Source of the DNA: a virus
Length of the DNA stretch: 21,127 bases
IMG/VR virus record: IMGVR_UViG_3300006929_000159
Location: 1 to 21,127 of that record
Reading direction: 5' to 3' (one strand)
In this document: positions 5,684-13,284 of the stretch, one piece after another
Position numbering within the stretch: position 1 is the first letter of the stretch
Layout: each line of letters opens with the position of its first letter
Notes under the pieces: generated by a model
Told to the model about the DNA's origin: nothing
Seen by the model: the letters and a program-made list of their open reading frames with translations, nothing else
The model's database searches: none
Position numbers and translations under genes: made by a program

Positions 5684-7393
5684 TTATTCACATGATTTTT
5701 GACCCGTCATTGGGTCTATAAAACAGGCTTCAGCGCTGTTTTCTTCTTCTTCCTTAACTTCATTTAAAATCCCATAGCGTTTGCCGTCAGCGCGGAAGGT
5801 CGTTATTCCCTTACAGCCGTTTTTCCACGCTTTGTAATACAAATCTTTGAATTCATCGTAAGTGACATCAGCGCCAACATTGCAGGTTTTGGAGACTGCG
5901 CTGTCCATGTATTTTGAGGCCAGCGACAGCACTGCAACGTGATCATCAGCGGATATTTCATTGGCTGTTTTGCCGGTCACGCCTTGGCGATAAGCATAGT
6001 CTTCGACGCGCTCAATCTGGTGGCCGTCAAACTGCTGGATTGTCCGGTCATAGAACATCGCAAACGGTGGTTCGATGCCGCTCGAAACATTATCGGCAGT
6101 CAGTGAGATCGTTCCGGTAGGGGCAATAGATGTTAGGTGGCTGTTCCTGATTCCGTTTTCTGCAATCTTGTCTCTTATTTTCTTAGGCAGGTTCTTCACA
6201 AAACCGGAAGCTAGAAATTTATCTTTATTGAAAAGAGGAAACGGACCTTTATCCGCCGCAATGTCGCATGACGTTGAGTAGCATTCGTCCCTCAGCGCCC
6301 GAAGACATTTGTCGGTAAATTCCATAAAATCGGGTGAGGCGTAAGCATGGCCCATAAGCTCACCAGCATTGCCGAGACCAGTAACGCCAAGACCCATGCG
6401 CCTTTTTGCAGCCGCTTCCTCTCTCTGCGCGGCAAGCGGGTAGATTGTCCGGTCAACAACATTATCCATCGCTCTAACCACAACATTGATATCATCCTTG
6501 TACTGTTCCCAATTAAATTTCTTTGTTTCAACATCGACGTATTTAACGAGATTGAATGACCCCAATAGGCAAGCGCCATAGGGTGGCAACGGTTGCTCAC
6601 CACAGGGGTTGGTCGCTTCAATATTTTCGCAATAGTGCAGGTTGTTCATCTTGTTGATTGTGTCGATGAAAAGAACGCCAGGTTCTGCCCAATCCCAAGT
6701 CGAGCGCATAATCATGTCCCACAGTGCCACTGGGTCCACCTCGCGATAGACCTCACCGTTGAACTTTAATGAAAACGGTTTGTTTGCTGACAGGCAGTGC
6801 ATGAACTCATCAGTAACTCCGACGCTAATATTAAAACCCGTTAGGTCTGTTGAGTTGTGTTTTGAGGTAATAAATTGCTCAATGTCTGGGTGATCAATCC
6901 TCAAAACACCCATCTGTGCGCCACGGCGGTGGCCGCTAGACGCAATGGTTTGGCAGACAGCATCAAAGATACCCATAAAACTGACTGCACCTGACGCCTT
7001 ACTCTCAAGAGATTTGATGCGATCCCCACGGGGACGAAGGCGGGAAAAATCATACCCTATACCGCCGCCGCGTCTCATGGTTTCCGCTGCTTCACCAGCC
7101 CTTGCCATTACACTGTCCATCGAATCTTCAATGGTGCCGGATACAAAACAGTTAAAAGCGGTTGTTACACGCGCAGACCCCATTGCGTTCTGGACGCGCC
7201 CTGCTGGTAAAAACCTAAGGTGTCGCAGGGTGTCTTTGAATTCTTCAAAATGTTCCGGCGTGTCTTTCAGACTGTCAGCTATTCGGACAACTTTTGAATA
7301 AAAGTCTTCACCAGTTTGGCGGTATTTTTGCGAATCTATTTCTATAGAGATCGGTAGGGTCATCCCGTAATGGGCATTGGCAAGCAGCGGCAT
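5684..7393 (-). CDS. nrdJ: Adenosylcobalamin-dependent (class II) ribonucleotide reductase
   Basis: The enzyme converts ribonucleotides to deoxyribonucleotides using vitamin B12 as radical source, supplying dNTPs for phage replication. The 569-residue protein starts at the ATG at 7393, one base after the stop of the DUF3310 gene; an upstream in-frame ATG (7525) lies inside that gene and is not used. Catalytic features are C82 (NCFVSG), the NPCGE motif with N262, C264 and E266, C504 (SKTCNVGA), the APTGTISL phosphate loop near 425, and a glycine-rich RRGGGIGYDFS at 108-117. No N-terminal ATP-cone regulatory domain is present. The C-terminus ends C557...C568, probably the shuttle cysteine pair that receives electrons from thioredoxin or glutaredoxin. 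No class I small subunit is nearby, which fits class II. Confidence 0.95.
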   Translation of the reverse strand: MPLLANAHYGMTLPISIEIDSQKYRQTGEDFYSKVVRIADSLKDTPEHFEEFKDTLRHLRFLPAGRVQNAMGSARVTTAFNCFVSGTIEDSMDSVMARAGEAAETMRRGGGIGYDFSRLRPRGDRIKSLESKASGAVSFMGIFDAVCQTIASSGHRRGAQMGVLRIDHPDIEQFITSKHNSTDLTGFNISVGVTDEFMHCLSANKPFSLKFNGEVYREVDPVALWDMIMRSTWDWAEPGVLFIDTINKMNNLHYCENIEATNPCGEQPLPPYGACLLGSFNLVKYVDVETKKFNWEQYKDDINVVVRAMDNVVDRTIYPLAAQREEAAAKRRMGLGVTGLGNAGELMGHAYASPDFMEFTDKCLRALRDECYSTSCDIAADKGPFPLFNKDKFLASGFVKNLPKKIRDKIAENGIRNSHLTSIAPTGTISLTADNVSSGIEPPFAMFYDRTIQQFDGHQIERVEDYAYRQGVTGKTANEISADDHVAVLSLASKYMDSAVSKTCNVGADVTYDEFKDLYYKAWKNGCKGITTFRADGKRYGILNEVKEEEENSAEACFIDPMTGQKSCE

Positions 7394-7394
7394 T

Positions 7395-7730
7395 TTAAAG
7401 TTCGACCTTTCCTTGAAGTTGGTTAATACGCATTTCGGCGTAGCGAATGACTTTACGGAGATCAGTGATTTCCGATTCCACTGGGTCAGCGTCAGGGTAA
7501 TCCTTGAACCCTGCGCGAGAGGCATATTTGATTATGTTGCCACGCCAGAATTCCATGGAGTTCCGCATGATGTAAGTGATCGGTTCGATCTTCCAGCGCG
7601 TGTAATGAGAAGGCTTGGAGACAACACAGTCTTCTTTCTCTCTAGCTAACCTGTGTTCTCTAAGTTTCCTGACGATATATTTGTCGCGGTCTTCTTTTGG
7701 GTATTCACGCTCGTCTGAGGTGGCATCCAT
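7395..7730 (-). CDS. DUF3310-family protein
   Basis: This 111-residue protein carries the DUF3310 pattern: KPSHYTRWKIEPITYIMRN near 39-57, then FWRGNIIKYASRAG (residues 62-75; family form W-x-G-N-x-I-K-Y-x-x-R) and a C-terminal ESEITDLRKVIRYAEM helix. Members are frequent in podoviruses and other phages. They are sometimes labelled nucleotide-kinase-like, but the biochemical role is not established. The N-terminal 38 residues are highly charged. An AGGAGGA site 10 nt upstream of the ATG at 7730 supports the start, which lies 85 bases inside the end of the exonuclease gene. It is directly followed by the reductase, suggesting a role in nucleotide metabolism by association only. Confidence 0.88.
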   Translation of the reverse strand: MDATSDEREYPKEDRDKYIVRKLREHRLAREKEDCVVSKPSHYTRWKIEPITYIMRNSMEFWRGNIIKYASRAGFKDYPDADPVESEITDLRKVIRYAEMRINQLQGKVEL

Positions 7731-8464
7731 AATTTTACAATCCTCCTCTTATGGTCATAATCTTGGTATCGGCAGATGCGCGATACTTGGGCTTGAACCA
7801 GTGCATGGCTGCTAGTAAGTCCGCTTTTCTCATAGGCAGAAACAACGGCTGACCATGGGTCATCACCGGCCTTATCTAAAATTTGTTCTGCTTTTTTGGG
7901 GCCAATTCCAGGGCACCCGAAATAGTTATCGGTGCGATCCCCTGTCAGCATCTGAAGCCAATGCTGTCGGTCACCATCAGCCTCAGTAATTTTGATTATT
8001 TTTTCTAATTTATGAGACCAGTGCAGACCTGGAATTTGTAAAAGGTCTTTGTCAGCAGAATACATAATCCGTTTGCCACCCCACTTTGAATCTTTGTCAG
8101 GGTAGGTCAGGAGTATTCCCAAAACGTCATCAGCCTCTAACGTTTCGCGAGTAATACAGGTGTATTGGTGTTCCATGTGGCGGCGTAAAGCTGAAAAAGC
8201 TATTGGCTTGCGAACACCAATTCGATTTGCCTTGTAGGTGTCTAAAACTTCTTTCCGAAAATTAGTTTTGTCTGTCAGGCAAACAACTGCGCTGTCGGCT
8301 TTTGTCTGACCAATGATTTTATCTATTGCGCTTGCTATTGTTTTCTTTGCTTCAGCGATATCAACCCACGCAGCAACAACTTCATTAGAAAACTCAACCC
8401 CCTCTTCGGCGGCAGCAGCGACCTGATACAAAAGTATGTCGCCATCTATTAAAACTTTCGTCAT
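7646..8464 (-). CDS. 5'-3' exonuclease (T7 gp6-like, FEN/5'-nuclease family)
   Basis: T7 gp6 degrades host DNA and removes RNA primers. This 272-residue homologue opens MTKVLIDGDILLYQ, with metal-binding aspartates D7 and D9. LTDKTNFRKEV, YKANR and the LEADDVLGIL acidic cluster follow in the first half. YSADKDLLQIPGL, then LTGDRTDNYFGCPGIGPKKAEQIL, form the 5'-nuclease helix-hairpin-helix. The start at 8464 has a GGAGGA site 6 nt upstream and lies one base past the stop of the PAPS-reductase-like gene; the longer reading frame up to 8533 is discarded. T7 gp6 ends around the YLWRP element. Here KLWMP is followed by about 20 extra residues that overlap the DUF3310 gene. Confidence 0.93.
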   Translation of the reverse strand: MTKVLIDGDILLYQVAAAAEEGVEFSNEVVAAWVDIAEAKKTIASAIDKIIGQTKADSAVVCLTDKTNFRKEVLDTYKANRIGVRKPIAFSALRRHMEHQYTCITRETLEADDVLGILLTYPDKDSKWGGKRIMYSADKDLLQIPGLHWSHKLEKIIKITEADGDRQHWLQMLTGDRTDNYFGCPGIGPKKAEQILDKAGDDPWSAVVSAYEKSGLTSSHALVQAQVSRICRYQDYDHKRRIVKLWMPPQTSVNTQKKTATNISSGNLENTG

Positions 8465-8465
8465 G

Positions 8466-9263
8466 TCAGTCCTCCAGTTCTTCATCAGGCATGTCACCGA
8501 AACAGCCACACCCACCCCACTCAAAAAGATCAATTTCAGATTGATGCCGCCCCCGGAATTCTCGGAGCGTTAGTGGTTTGGTCGTTCCGCCTCTGCGATC
8601 TTTGAGGATGGAAACATCTTTATTGAGGAGTGCCCTCATTTCCTCTTCCTTCATCTCGGCTTCAGCATATTTTTCTGGGAGTTTTTCCAAGAGAAGTTTG
8701 AAGTGGGCTTGTCCTGCTTTGATGCAGAAACCTCCACAGTTATTGTGTGGAAATCCCATCGCGTATAACCGTGGAGGATCGATTCCAATTTTTTCCAGTT
8801 CTTGGGACATCTGATTGGGCCAGATTATTGGCGGTTCAGTTAAAACCCCTTCCACTTGGTAGGGATTCCAATACAATTTGGACCGTTCCAGCCTATGTTC
8901 TTCATCAACATTCATTCCTAGATGTAAAACGACAGAGTCAGGGTCTGGGTAATTATCCTTGACCCAGCGCTTTGCAATTTCACGTTTTAACACACGCGAA
9001 CACGGGTCAATGCGGGAGTTACCTAAATACTTTACGTCTTTAAAAACCTCCCACGGGTTACGACCATCCGCCAGCCATGTGATTTCGCAGTTTAGATAGT
9101 CTGCACCCTCGCGGAGAAACCGATACAAATCTTCATCTTCATATTTTGTGTCGGTAAATAGCAATCTCATGTTTTGATTACCGTGCTTTTCTTTACACCT
9201 AACGGCAGTGAAAAATGATGACATTCCGCCACTAAAAAACACCACATGGTCTTGGTTTGACAT
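8466..9263 (-). CDS. PAPS-reductase/ATP-pyrophosphatase-fold protein, unknown substrate
   Basis: This 265-residue protein has an N-terminal PP-loop (FFSGGMSSF, residues 9-17). That places it in the adenine-nucleotide alpha-hydrolase superfamily with PAPS reductases, DndC and tRNA-thiolation enzymes, which adenylate or sulfur-activate a substrate. Five cysteines sit in conserved-looking contexts: C88 (RIDPCSR), C176 and C180 (HNNCGGFCIKAGQ), C252 and C254 (GGCGCFGD). They could bind Zn or an Fe-S cluster. KDVSILKDRRGG near 215-226 is also typical of this phage/bacterial subfamily. The sequence does not show sulfate reduction; DNA or RNA modification is equally possible. It starts a gene string with the exonuclease after a 38-bp gap that holds a direct repeat. 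Confidence 0.87.
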   Translation of the reverse strand: MSNQDHVVFFSGGMSSFFTAVRCKEKHGNQNMRLLFTDTKYEDEDLYRFLREGADYLNCEITWLADGRNPWEVFKDVKYLGNSRIDPCSRVLKREIAKRWVKDNYPDPDSVVLHLGMNVDEEHRLERSKLYWNPYQVEGVLTEPPIIWPNQMSQELEKIGIDPPRLYAMGFPHNNCGGFCIKAGQAHFKLLLEKLPEKYAEAEMKEEEMRALLNKDVSILKDRRGGTTKPLTLREFRGRHQSEIDLFEWGGCGCFGDMPDEELED

Positions 9264-9288
9264 ATGGTAGGCCCTTCTAAATGGTAGG
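9264..9288 (-). repeat. Direct repeat between DNA polymerase and PAPS-reductase-like genes
   Basis: Minus-strand CCTACCAT occurs at 9288-9281 and again at 9271-9264, 17 bases apart, with TAGAAGGG between them. The TAGAAGGG part is shared with the candidate promoter at 5636-5650. The second repeat copy runs into the ATG of the downstream gene. It may be a weak promoter or regulator site for the genes from 9263 downward; evidence is only the repeat and the location. Confidence 0.3.
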
Positions 9289-9301
9289 GAAAAAGGTATA
9301 G

Positions 9302-11071
9302 TTAGTGCGTTTCAGCCCAAGTGTTACCCACTCGAAATTCGCCTGTAATTGGAACCCTCAGATTGAAATACTCACCAGCTTTTTCGATGGATGCGACGGC
9401 TGTCTTGCCCACTTCTTCGGCAAGGTCCTCATCACACTCAACCTGTATTTCATCGTGTATCCAACAGACCTGCTGGACGCGATCGCGCCAGCCCATGCGC
9501 TCAACCTCACGATCAAACTCTATAAGCCAGCGTTTTGCAGTGGCGGCACCAGCCGCTTGCAACAGGACGTTAAGTGCGCGGTAAGATGAACGAACAGGGA
9601 GGCGTCGTTGATCTAGTCCTTTGAGGTATCCGACTTGATCAACTTTTTCCTGAACGGCAGATATGAGAGCGCCGAGTCCTTTATTCTCTTCAAGGAATCG
9701 AGCCTTGACCTGAGAAGCTCGTCCTTTTCGTAGGCCGGTGACAGCAGCCAATCGATTGACTCCAGCACCGTAAACCAAAGCATAAATAAAACGTTTAGCA
9801 GTATCGCGATCAGCAAGACCAGCGGCCTTTTGATTATGCGTATGAATGTCTCCATTTAGTACCTCTTTTGCGTAAGCCCCGCCGTCAAACGGAGCGGTAA
9901 AATGACCCAGCATCCTTAATTCAATGCCAGACTGATCAACCCCCACTAGTGCTTTCCCGTCCGGTACTGTGAACAACTCACGGCACTCTTTGCCAAACGG
10001 AGCATGCGATGATGGAACTTGTTGAAGATTTGGTTCGCGCATAGATGCTCGACCAGTGACCGTGCCGTTGGTGAGGACTGAGCCATGAATACGGTTACCT
10101 CGAATTGATCCGAGCCAACTACGTCTGCCATCGGACAGCATCCCCAAACGCTTCTGAATCATAAAAAATTCAGCGAGGATTTTGCCTTGCGGGAAGGACA
10201 AATCCATCAGGATGGTTTCATCCAATTTGGCCCGCCCGTCAGGCGTATGCTCTTTGGGTTGCCATCCAAGTTCCTCCAGCTTTAGCTGGATGTGATGGCG
10301 GCTGTTTGGATTGAAGACGTTGTGCTTTATTTTCGAGTAGGACGCACCAGCGGTTACAGCGGGCTTGTTCTTGTAGTTAATGGATCGTTTTGGGGTAACG
10401 ATTTCTGTTGCTGACCACCAAGGCGAGAACACCGATTGAAGCTGGTCATCCAGTTCAGCCCGTCTACGCTGTAGCTTGGCACACAAATCGAGTGCCTTGG
10501 GTTCATCAAAACGGAACCCGTGCCGCTCTTGTCGCGCAATCAGCCACTGAACATCGTGTTCGAGTTCGATGGCTGTTTCTGGGTACTTGTGATCCTGGAT
10601 CAGCTTCCAGAGCTTGTCGGTAACGGCGGTGTCCTTGATGCAATAGAACATCATGTCCAGATTGAACTTCTCCCAACCGCCTTGGTAATCGTCCTTGTGA
10701 CACCCTAACCTGTGTCCCCATGCGGCGAGTGAATGACTGCCTTTGAGCTTGTTGGGGAGGCTTACTGTTTTAGCCCAATCCGTTTCCGAAATATCAGACC
10801 AAATCAGACGGGACATCGTGAGGGTGTCGCGGACCTTCGCGGGTTCTACACTGAACCACGGGAAGCACTTTTGAATAGCAGGAATATCAAACGCTATAAC
10901 GTTATGCCCTACTATCATATCTTTCTTCAGGAGAGACCGAAGGCCATCTTCGATTTGATGAGGTGCATAACTTTCTGTCATGCCGGTGTCTGTATCTCGG
11001 ATGGCGAGACAGTGAATGGTGTTCAGTTCGGGCAGTAAGCCGTTTGTTTCAATATCGAAGATGAATGCCAT
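9302..11071 (-). CDS. DNA polymerase, family A (T7 gp5-like), with 3'-5' exonuclease
   Basis: This is the replicative polymerase. The N-terminal proofreading domain has D6 and E8 (FDIET), D62 (HNVIAFDIPA) and D147 (YCIKDTAVT). The polymerase domain has motif A (VGVDQSGIELR, D379), motif B (RDTAKRFIYALVYGAG, K426 and Y434) and motif C (IHDEIQVE, D540 and E541). The start at 11071 has a GGGGAAA ribosome site. At 589 residues it is shorter than T7 gp5 (704). About half the difference falls between residues 218 and 252, where T7 carries its thioredoxin-binding loop (roughly 33 residues here against about 68 in T7, compared from memory). The thioredoxin clamp may therefore be reduced or absent. 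Confidence 0.96.
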   Translation of the reverse strand: MAFIFDIETNGLLPELNTIHCLAIRDTDTGMTESYAPHQIEDGLRSLLKKDMIVGHNVIAFDIPAIQKCFPWFSVEPAKVRDTLTMSRLIWSDISETDWAKTVSLPNKLKGSHSLAAWGHRLGCHKDDYQGGWEKFNLDMMFYCIKDTAVTDKLWKLIQDHKYPETAIELEHDVQWLIARQERHGFRFDEPKALDLCAKLQRRRAELDDQLQSVFSPWWSATEIVTPKRSINYKNKPAVTAGASYSKIKHNVFNPNSRHHIQLKLEELGWQPKEHTPDGRAKLDETILMDLSFPQGKILAEFFMIQKRLGMLSDGRRSWLGSIRGNRIHGSVLTNGTVTGRASMREPNLQQVPSSHAPFGKECRELFTVPDGKALVGVDQSGIELRMLGHFTAPFDGGAYAKEVLNGDIHTHNQKAAGLADRDTAKRFIYALVYGAGVNRLAAVTGLRKGRASQVKARFLEENKGLGALISAVQEKVDQVGYLKGLDQRRLPVRSSYRALNVLLQAAGAATAKRWLIEFDREVERMGWRDRVQQVCWIHDEIQVECDEDLAEEVGKTAVASIEKAGEYFNLRVPITGEFRVGNTWAETH

Positions 11072-11102
11072 TCGGTTTCCCCTTTAATCAGGTGCCCCGA
11101 CA

Positions 11103-11324
11103 CTAATTACGGAAAATTGACGGGACATATGGAGTGTAGGTATAGGCGTACTCTTTGAAGTTTTGTTTTGACCGCAACTCTAGCGCGGTAATTCGAGTAT
11201 CCATCTGGTGGTCTTTATGGTAGCCGTACAAACTGCTGGCACTACCTAAAGCCATCAACGGGATGCAGCCGCTTGCCAGTGACAACAGTATTGCGACGGC
11301 TACGCACTTAAAGAGAGATTCCAA
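11103..11324 (-). CDS. Small predicted lipoprotein of unknown function
   Basis: This 73-residue protein opens with TTG; an AGGAG ribosome site 6 nt upstream supports that start. Residues 1-20 form a lipoprotein signal: M-E-S-L-F-K, a hydrophobic core VAVAILLSL and a lipobox ASGC with C20 as the modified cysteine. The mature 54 residues hold a short hydrophobic stretch (IPLMALGSASSLYG), a charged helix (KDHQMDTRITALELRSKQNFKEY) and a tyrosine/proline-rich end. The product should be anchored in the cell envelope. Possible roles are superinfection exclusion or an outer-membrane spanin-like function, but no partner is visible. Location among replication genes argues for expression well before lysis. 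Confidence 0.72.
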   Translation of the reverse strand: MESLFKCVAVAILLSLASGCIPLMALGSASSLYGYHKDHQMDTRITALELRSKQNFKEYAYTYTPYVPSIFRN

Positions 11325-11333
11325 TTTGATCTC

Positions 11334-11675
11334 CTATGCTAGTGAATATTCCGCGTAGGTCCTGCCGCGACCGTCATCCTTAATAACTTTGGTAATCTCA
11401 ACGCCGCTTTCGCGTAGCTCAAAAATTCTTGCGGCAAGGCGGTAGACACCAAACACGCCCATAGCTTCAAGTGGGCTGATCGATTTACCTGCTTTCAGGT
11501 GTTTTAAGATCATGTCGTTTTGAGATTGTTTGTTACGCATTTTCCATCCTCCTTCACGATGTTGAACTTCATTCATCACTTCCGCGTACTGACTGACCAG
11601 CGCGGGGTCTCTAGTTGCATCAAGGGCTAACCGTTCTGCCCGTTCAAAAAGATCGTCATCAGAAATCCTCAGCAT
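11334..11675 (-). CDS. Winged-helix DNA-binding protein (HTH_39-like)
   Basis: The 113-residue product starts at ATG 11675 (GAGGTGA site upstream), 17 bases inside the end of the primase-helicase gene. The C-terminal two thirds resemble the small phage winged-helix family: ILKHLKAGKSISPLEAMGVFGVYRLAARIFELR, then a wing with VIKDDGRGRTYAEYSL (key elements G-K-S-I-[ST]-P-L-E-A and R-L-A-A-R-I-x-x-L-R). The N-terminal 45 residues are acidic and helical. A second, better ribosome site (GAAGGAGG) stands 7 nt before an internal in-frame ATG at 11540, which would give a 68-residue product of the winged helix alone. The target is unknown. Confidence 0.8.
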   Translation of the reverse strand: MLRISDDDLFERAERLALDATRDPALVSQYAEVMNEVQHREGGWKMRNKQSQNDMILKHLKAGKSISPLEAMGVFGVYRLAARIFELRESGVEITKVIKDDGRGRTYAEYSLA

Positions 11676-13275
11676 CAAAATTCACCTCAAGCATTCGTCC
11701 GGTTTCACGGTTGAATTCCAAGGCAGTGCCAATGCCTGTTTCGCCACTATGGCGATTCTTCAAGATACGAAGTTTGGTTCGATGGGCTTGTTCAGGTGAC
11801 TGCTGGTTACGCTCACACCCAATCACCATGTCAGCGAGGTGGCCGATTGCGCCACTACCGCGCAACTGTGCGAGGGAGGTTTGCCCACCTTCTTCATGGG
11901 GCTTGCCTTCTGGCCGCTTCAAATGGCTGACAAGGATCAAGCCGACGCCTGTTTCTTCAACAAGCTGTCGTAACTTGGTCATTATCGAGTCGATAAGGAC
12001 TCGCTCATTTCCAGATGCTGACGCATCCTCAATTCCGCCGCTAACGACAATGGAAAGATGGTCGAGAATAATCCAACCGCAGCCGAGAGCCGCGAGGTAG
12101 CGACATCTTTCAAGAAGATTATCGCCAGCCAGACTGCCAAAGTGATCATATAAAAACAGCCGCCCACTACCAGCAGTAGCATTGAACCCCCGACGCAAAT
12201 CGTCTTTTTCAATATCTTCGACGCCAAGATTGAGGCGTTTATTAATTTCGAGTCCGACAAATATTCTAAGGGTGTGGCGAACACTTTCTTCAAGGCATAT
12301 AACACCTAGCGTCTCTCCTTCTTTCAAAAGGTGGTGACCAATCTCTTTAACAATTTGTGATTTGCCGATGCCGGAACCGGCGGTAAAAACCGTCAGTTCT
12401 TTCTTCCGTAGACCACGGGTCTTTTCGTTAAGCTGTGCCCAAGGGTAAGGGATACATTCGCTATCATCTTCTCGAATGAATTCATCCCAGAGATCAACAC
12501 CGGCAACTATTCCGTCAGGGCGATATTCTTTAGCTTGCCAAATCGCGGTTATTAGCTCAGAGCTTTTCCCTGCCATCAGCATCTCTGATGCGTCTTTCAG
12601 GGGCAGCTTTGCGATCTTGGCTTTTCCTGGAGGTAATAGCTTGGCGCACTCCAGCGCAGCTTCTTGACCAGCGTCGTCCTGATCAAACATGAATATGGTG
12701 GTGTCGAATTTCAGCAAGTAGTCGAGAGATCGGGCCACAGCCTTGGCCGCACCTTGTGCGCCATTAGGCACAGATACGACAGGCCACTTGTTTCCCTGAG
12801 CTTGTGACAGGGATATAGCATCAACTTCACCTTCTGTGACGACAATCATCTTACCTGCGGACCATAGATGCTGCCCGAAGAGGCCAGCTTCTTTCATGTC
12901 CCCACGGGAGGTGAAATCTTTGTTAGGAAATCTGATTTTCTGAAAGACGACCTTGTTGTCTTTAATGTAGTTAGCAACTTGGACAGGCTTGTCGTTCAGT
13001 TCAGAAACCGAATAGCCCCACAGTTTACAGGTATCTTCAGTTACTCGTCGTTTTCCGAGGGCTTGGTATTCGCCTTTCGGGAGTAAACCTTTTTTGATGG
13101 GAGTTTCTTCTGTTGAAACAATTTTGAGCGCAGGGCTGCTGCTGTCGGGTTCCTGCGCTTTGGTGTAGGTCTCACACTTGTGGCAGAACGTGTGCCCATC
13201 GCTATAAATCCCTAAGGCATCGGAAGACCCGCAGTCACTACACGGGGCATGTTCAACAAACTGCGAGTCTTCCAT
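11659..13275 (-). CDS. Primase-helicase (T7 gp4-like)
   Basis: This replisome enzyme primes lagging-strand synthesis and unwinds DNA as a hexamer. In the 538-residue protein the zinc finger has C12, C15, C31 and C34. A TOPRIM primase domain has E148 (VVTEGEVDA) and D198/D200 (MFDQDDAG). The RecA-type helicase has Walker A AGSGIGKS (299-306), catalytic glutamates around EE 329-330, Walker B IILDH (D405) and a conserved VSHLKRP. The last residues (NFDAEDF) are acidic and end in phenylalanine, like the T7 gp4 tail that docks onto gp5. AGGAG precedes the ATG at 13275. I see no obvious internal start corresponding to the shorter T7 form 4B. Confidence 0.96.
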   Translation of the reverse strand: MEDSQFVEHAPCSDCGSSDALGIYSDGHTFCHKCETYTKAQEPDSSSPALKIVSTEETPIKKGLLPKGEYQALGKRRVTEDTCKLWGYSVSELNDKPVQVANYIKDNKVVFQKIRFPNKDFTSRGDMKEAGLFGQHLWSAGKMIVVTEGEVDAISLSQAQGNKWPVVSVPNGAQGAAKAVARSLDYLLKFDTTIFMFDQDDAGQEAALECAKLLPPGKAKIAKLPLKDASEMLMAGKSSELITAIWQAKEYRPDGIVAGVDLWDEFIREDDSECIPYPWAQLNEKTRGLRKKELTVFTAGSGIGKSQIVKEIGHHLLKEGETLGVICLEESVRHTLRIFVGLEINKRLNLGVEDIEKDDLRRGFNATAGSGRLFLYDHFGSLAGDNLLERCRYLAALGCGWIILDHLSIVVSGGIEDASASGNERVLIDSIMTKLRQLVEETGVGLILVSHLKRPEGKPHEEGGQTSLAQLRGSGAIGHLADMVIGCERNQQSPEQAHRTKLRILKNRHSGETGIGTALEFNRETGRMLEVNFDAEDF

Positions 13276-13284
13276 TTGTTTCTC

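Noticed and set aside
7394-7525. Longer reductase start at the ATG at 7525
   Set aside because: It would overlap most of the DUF3310 coding end; the ATG at 7393 follows that gene's stop by one base and gives the usual family start.
8856-8867. Copy of the 12-base motif AATCCCTACCAA inside the PAPS-reductase-like gene as a promoter
   Set aside because: It is in-frame coding sequence (N-P-Y-Q) with no nearby gene start; probably chance.
11615-12100. 161-codon open frame on the plus strand
   Set aside because: It is antisense to the helicase domain and serine/proline/arginine-rich, as expected of a shadow frame.
11982-12305. Hydrophobic 107-codon minus-strand frame with apparent membrane segments
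   Set aside because: It lies wholly inside the primase-helicase gene in another frame; the hydrophobic look comes from the shifted helicase codons.
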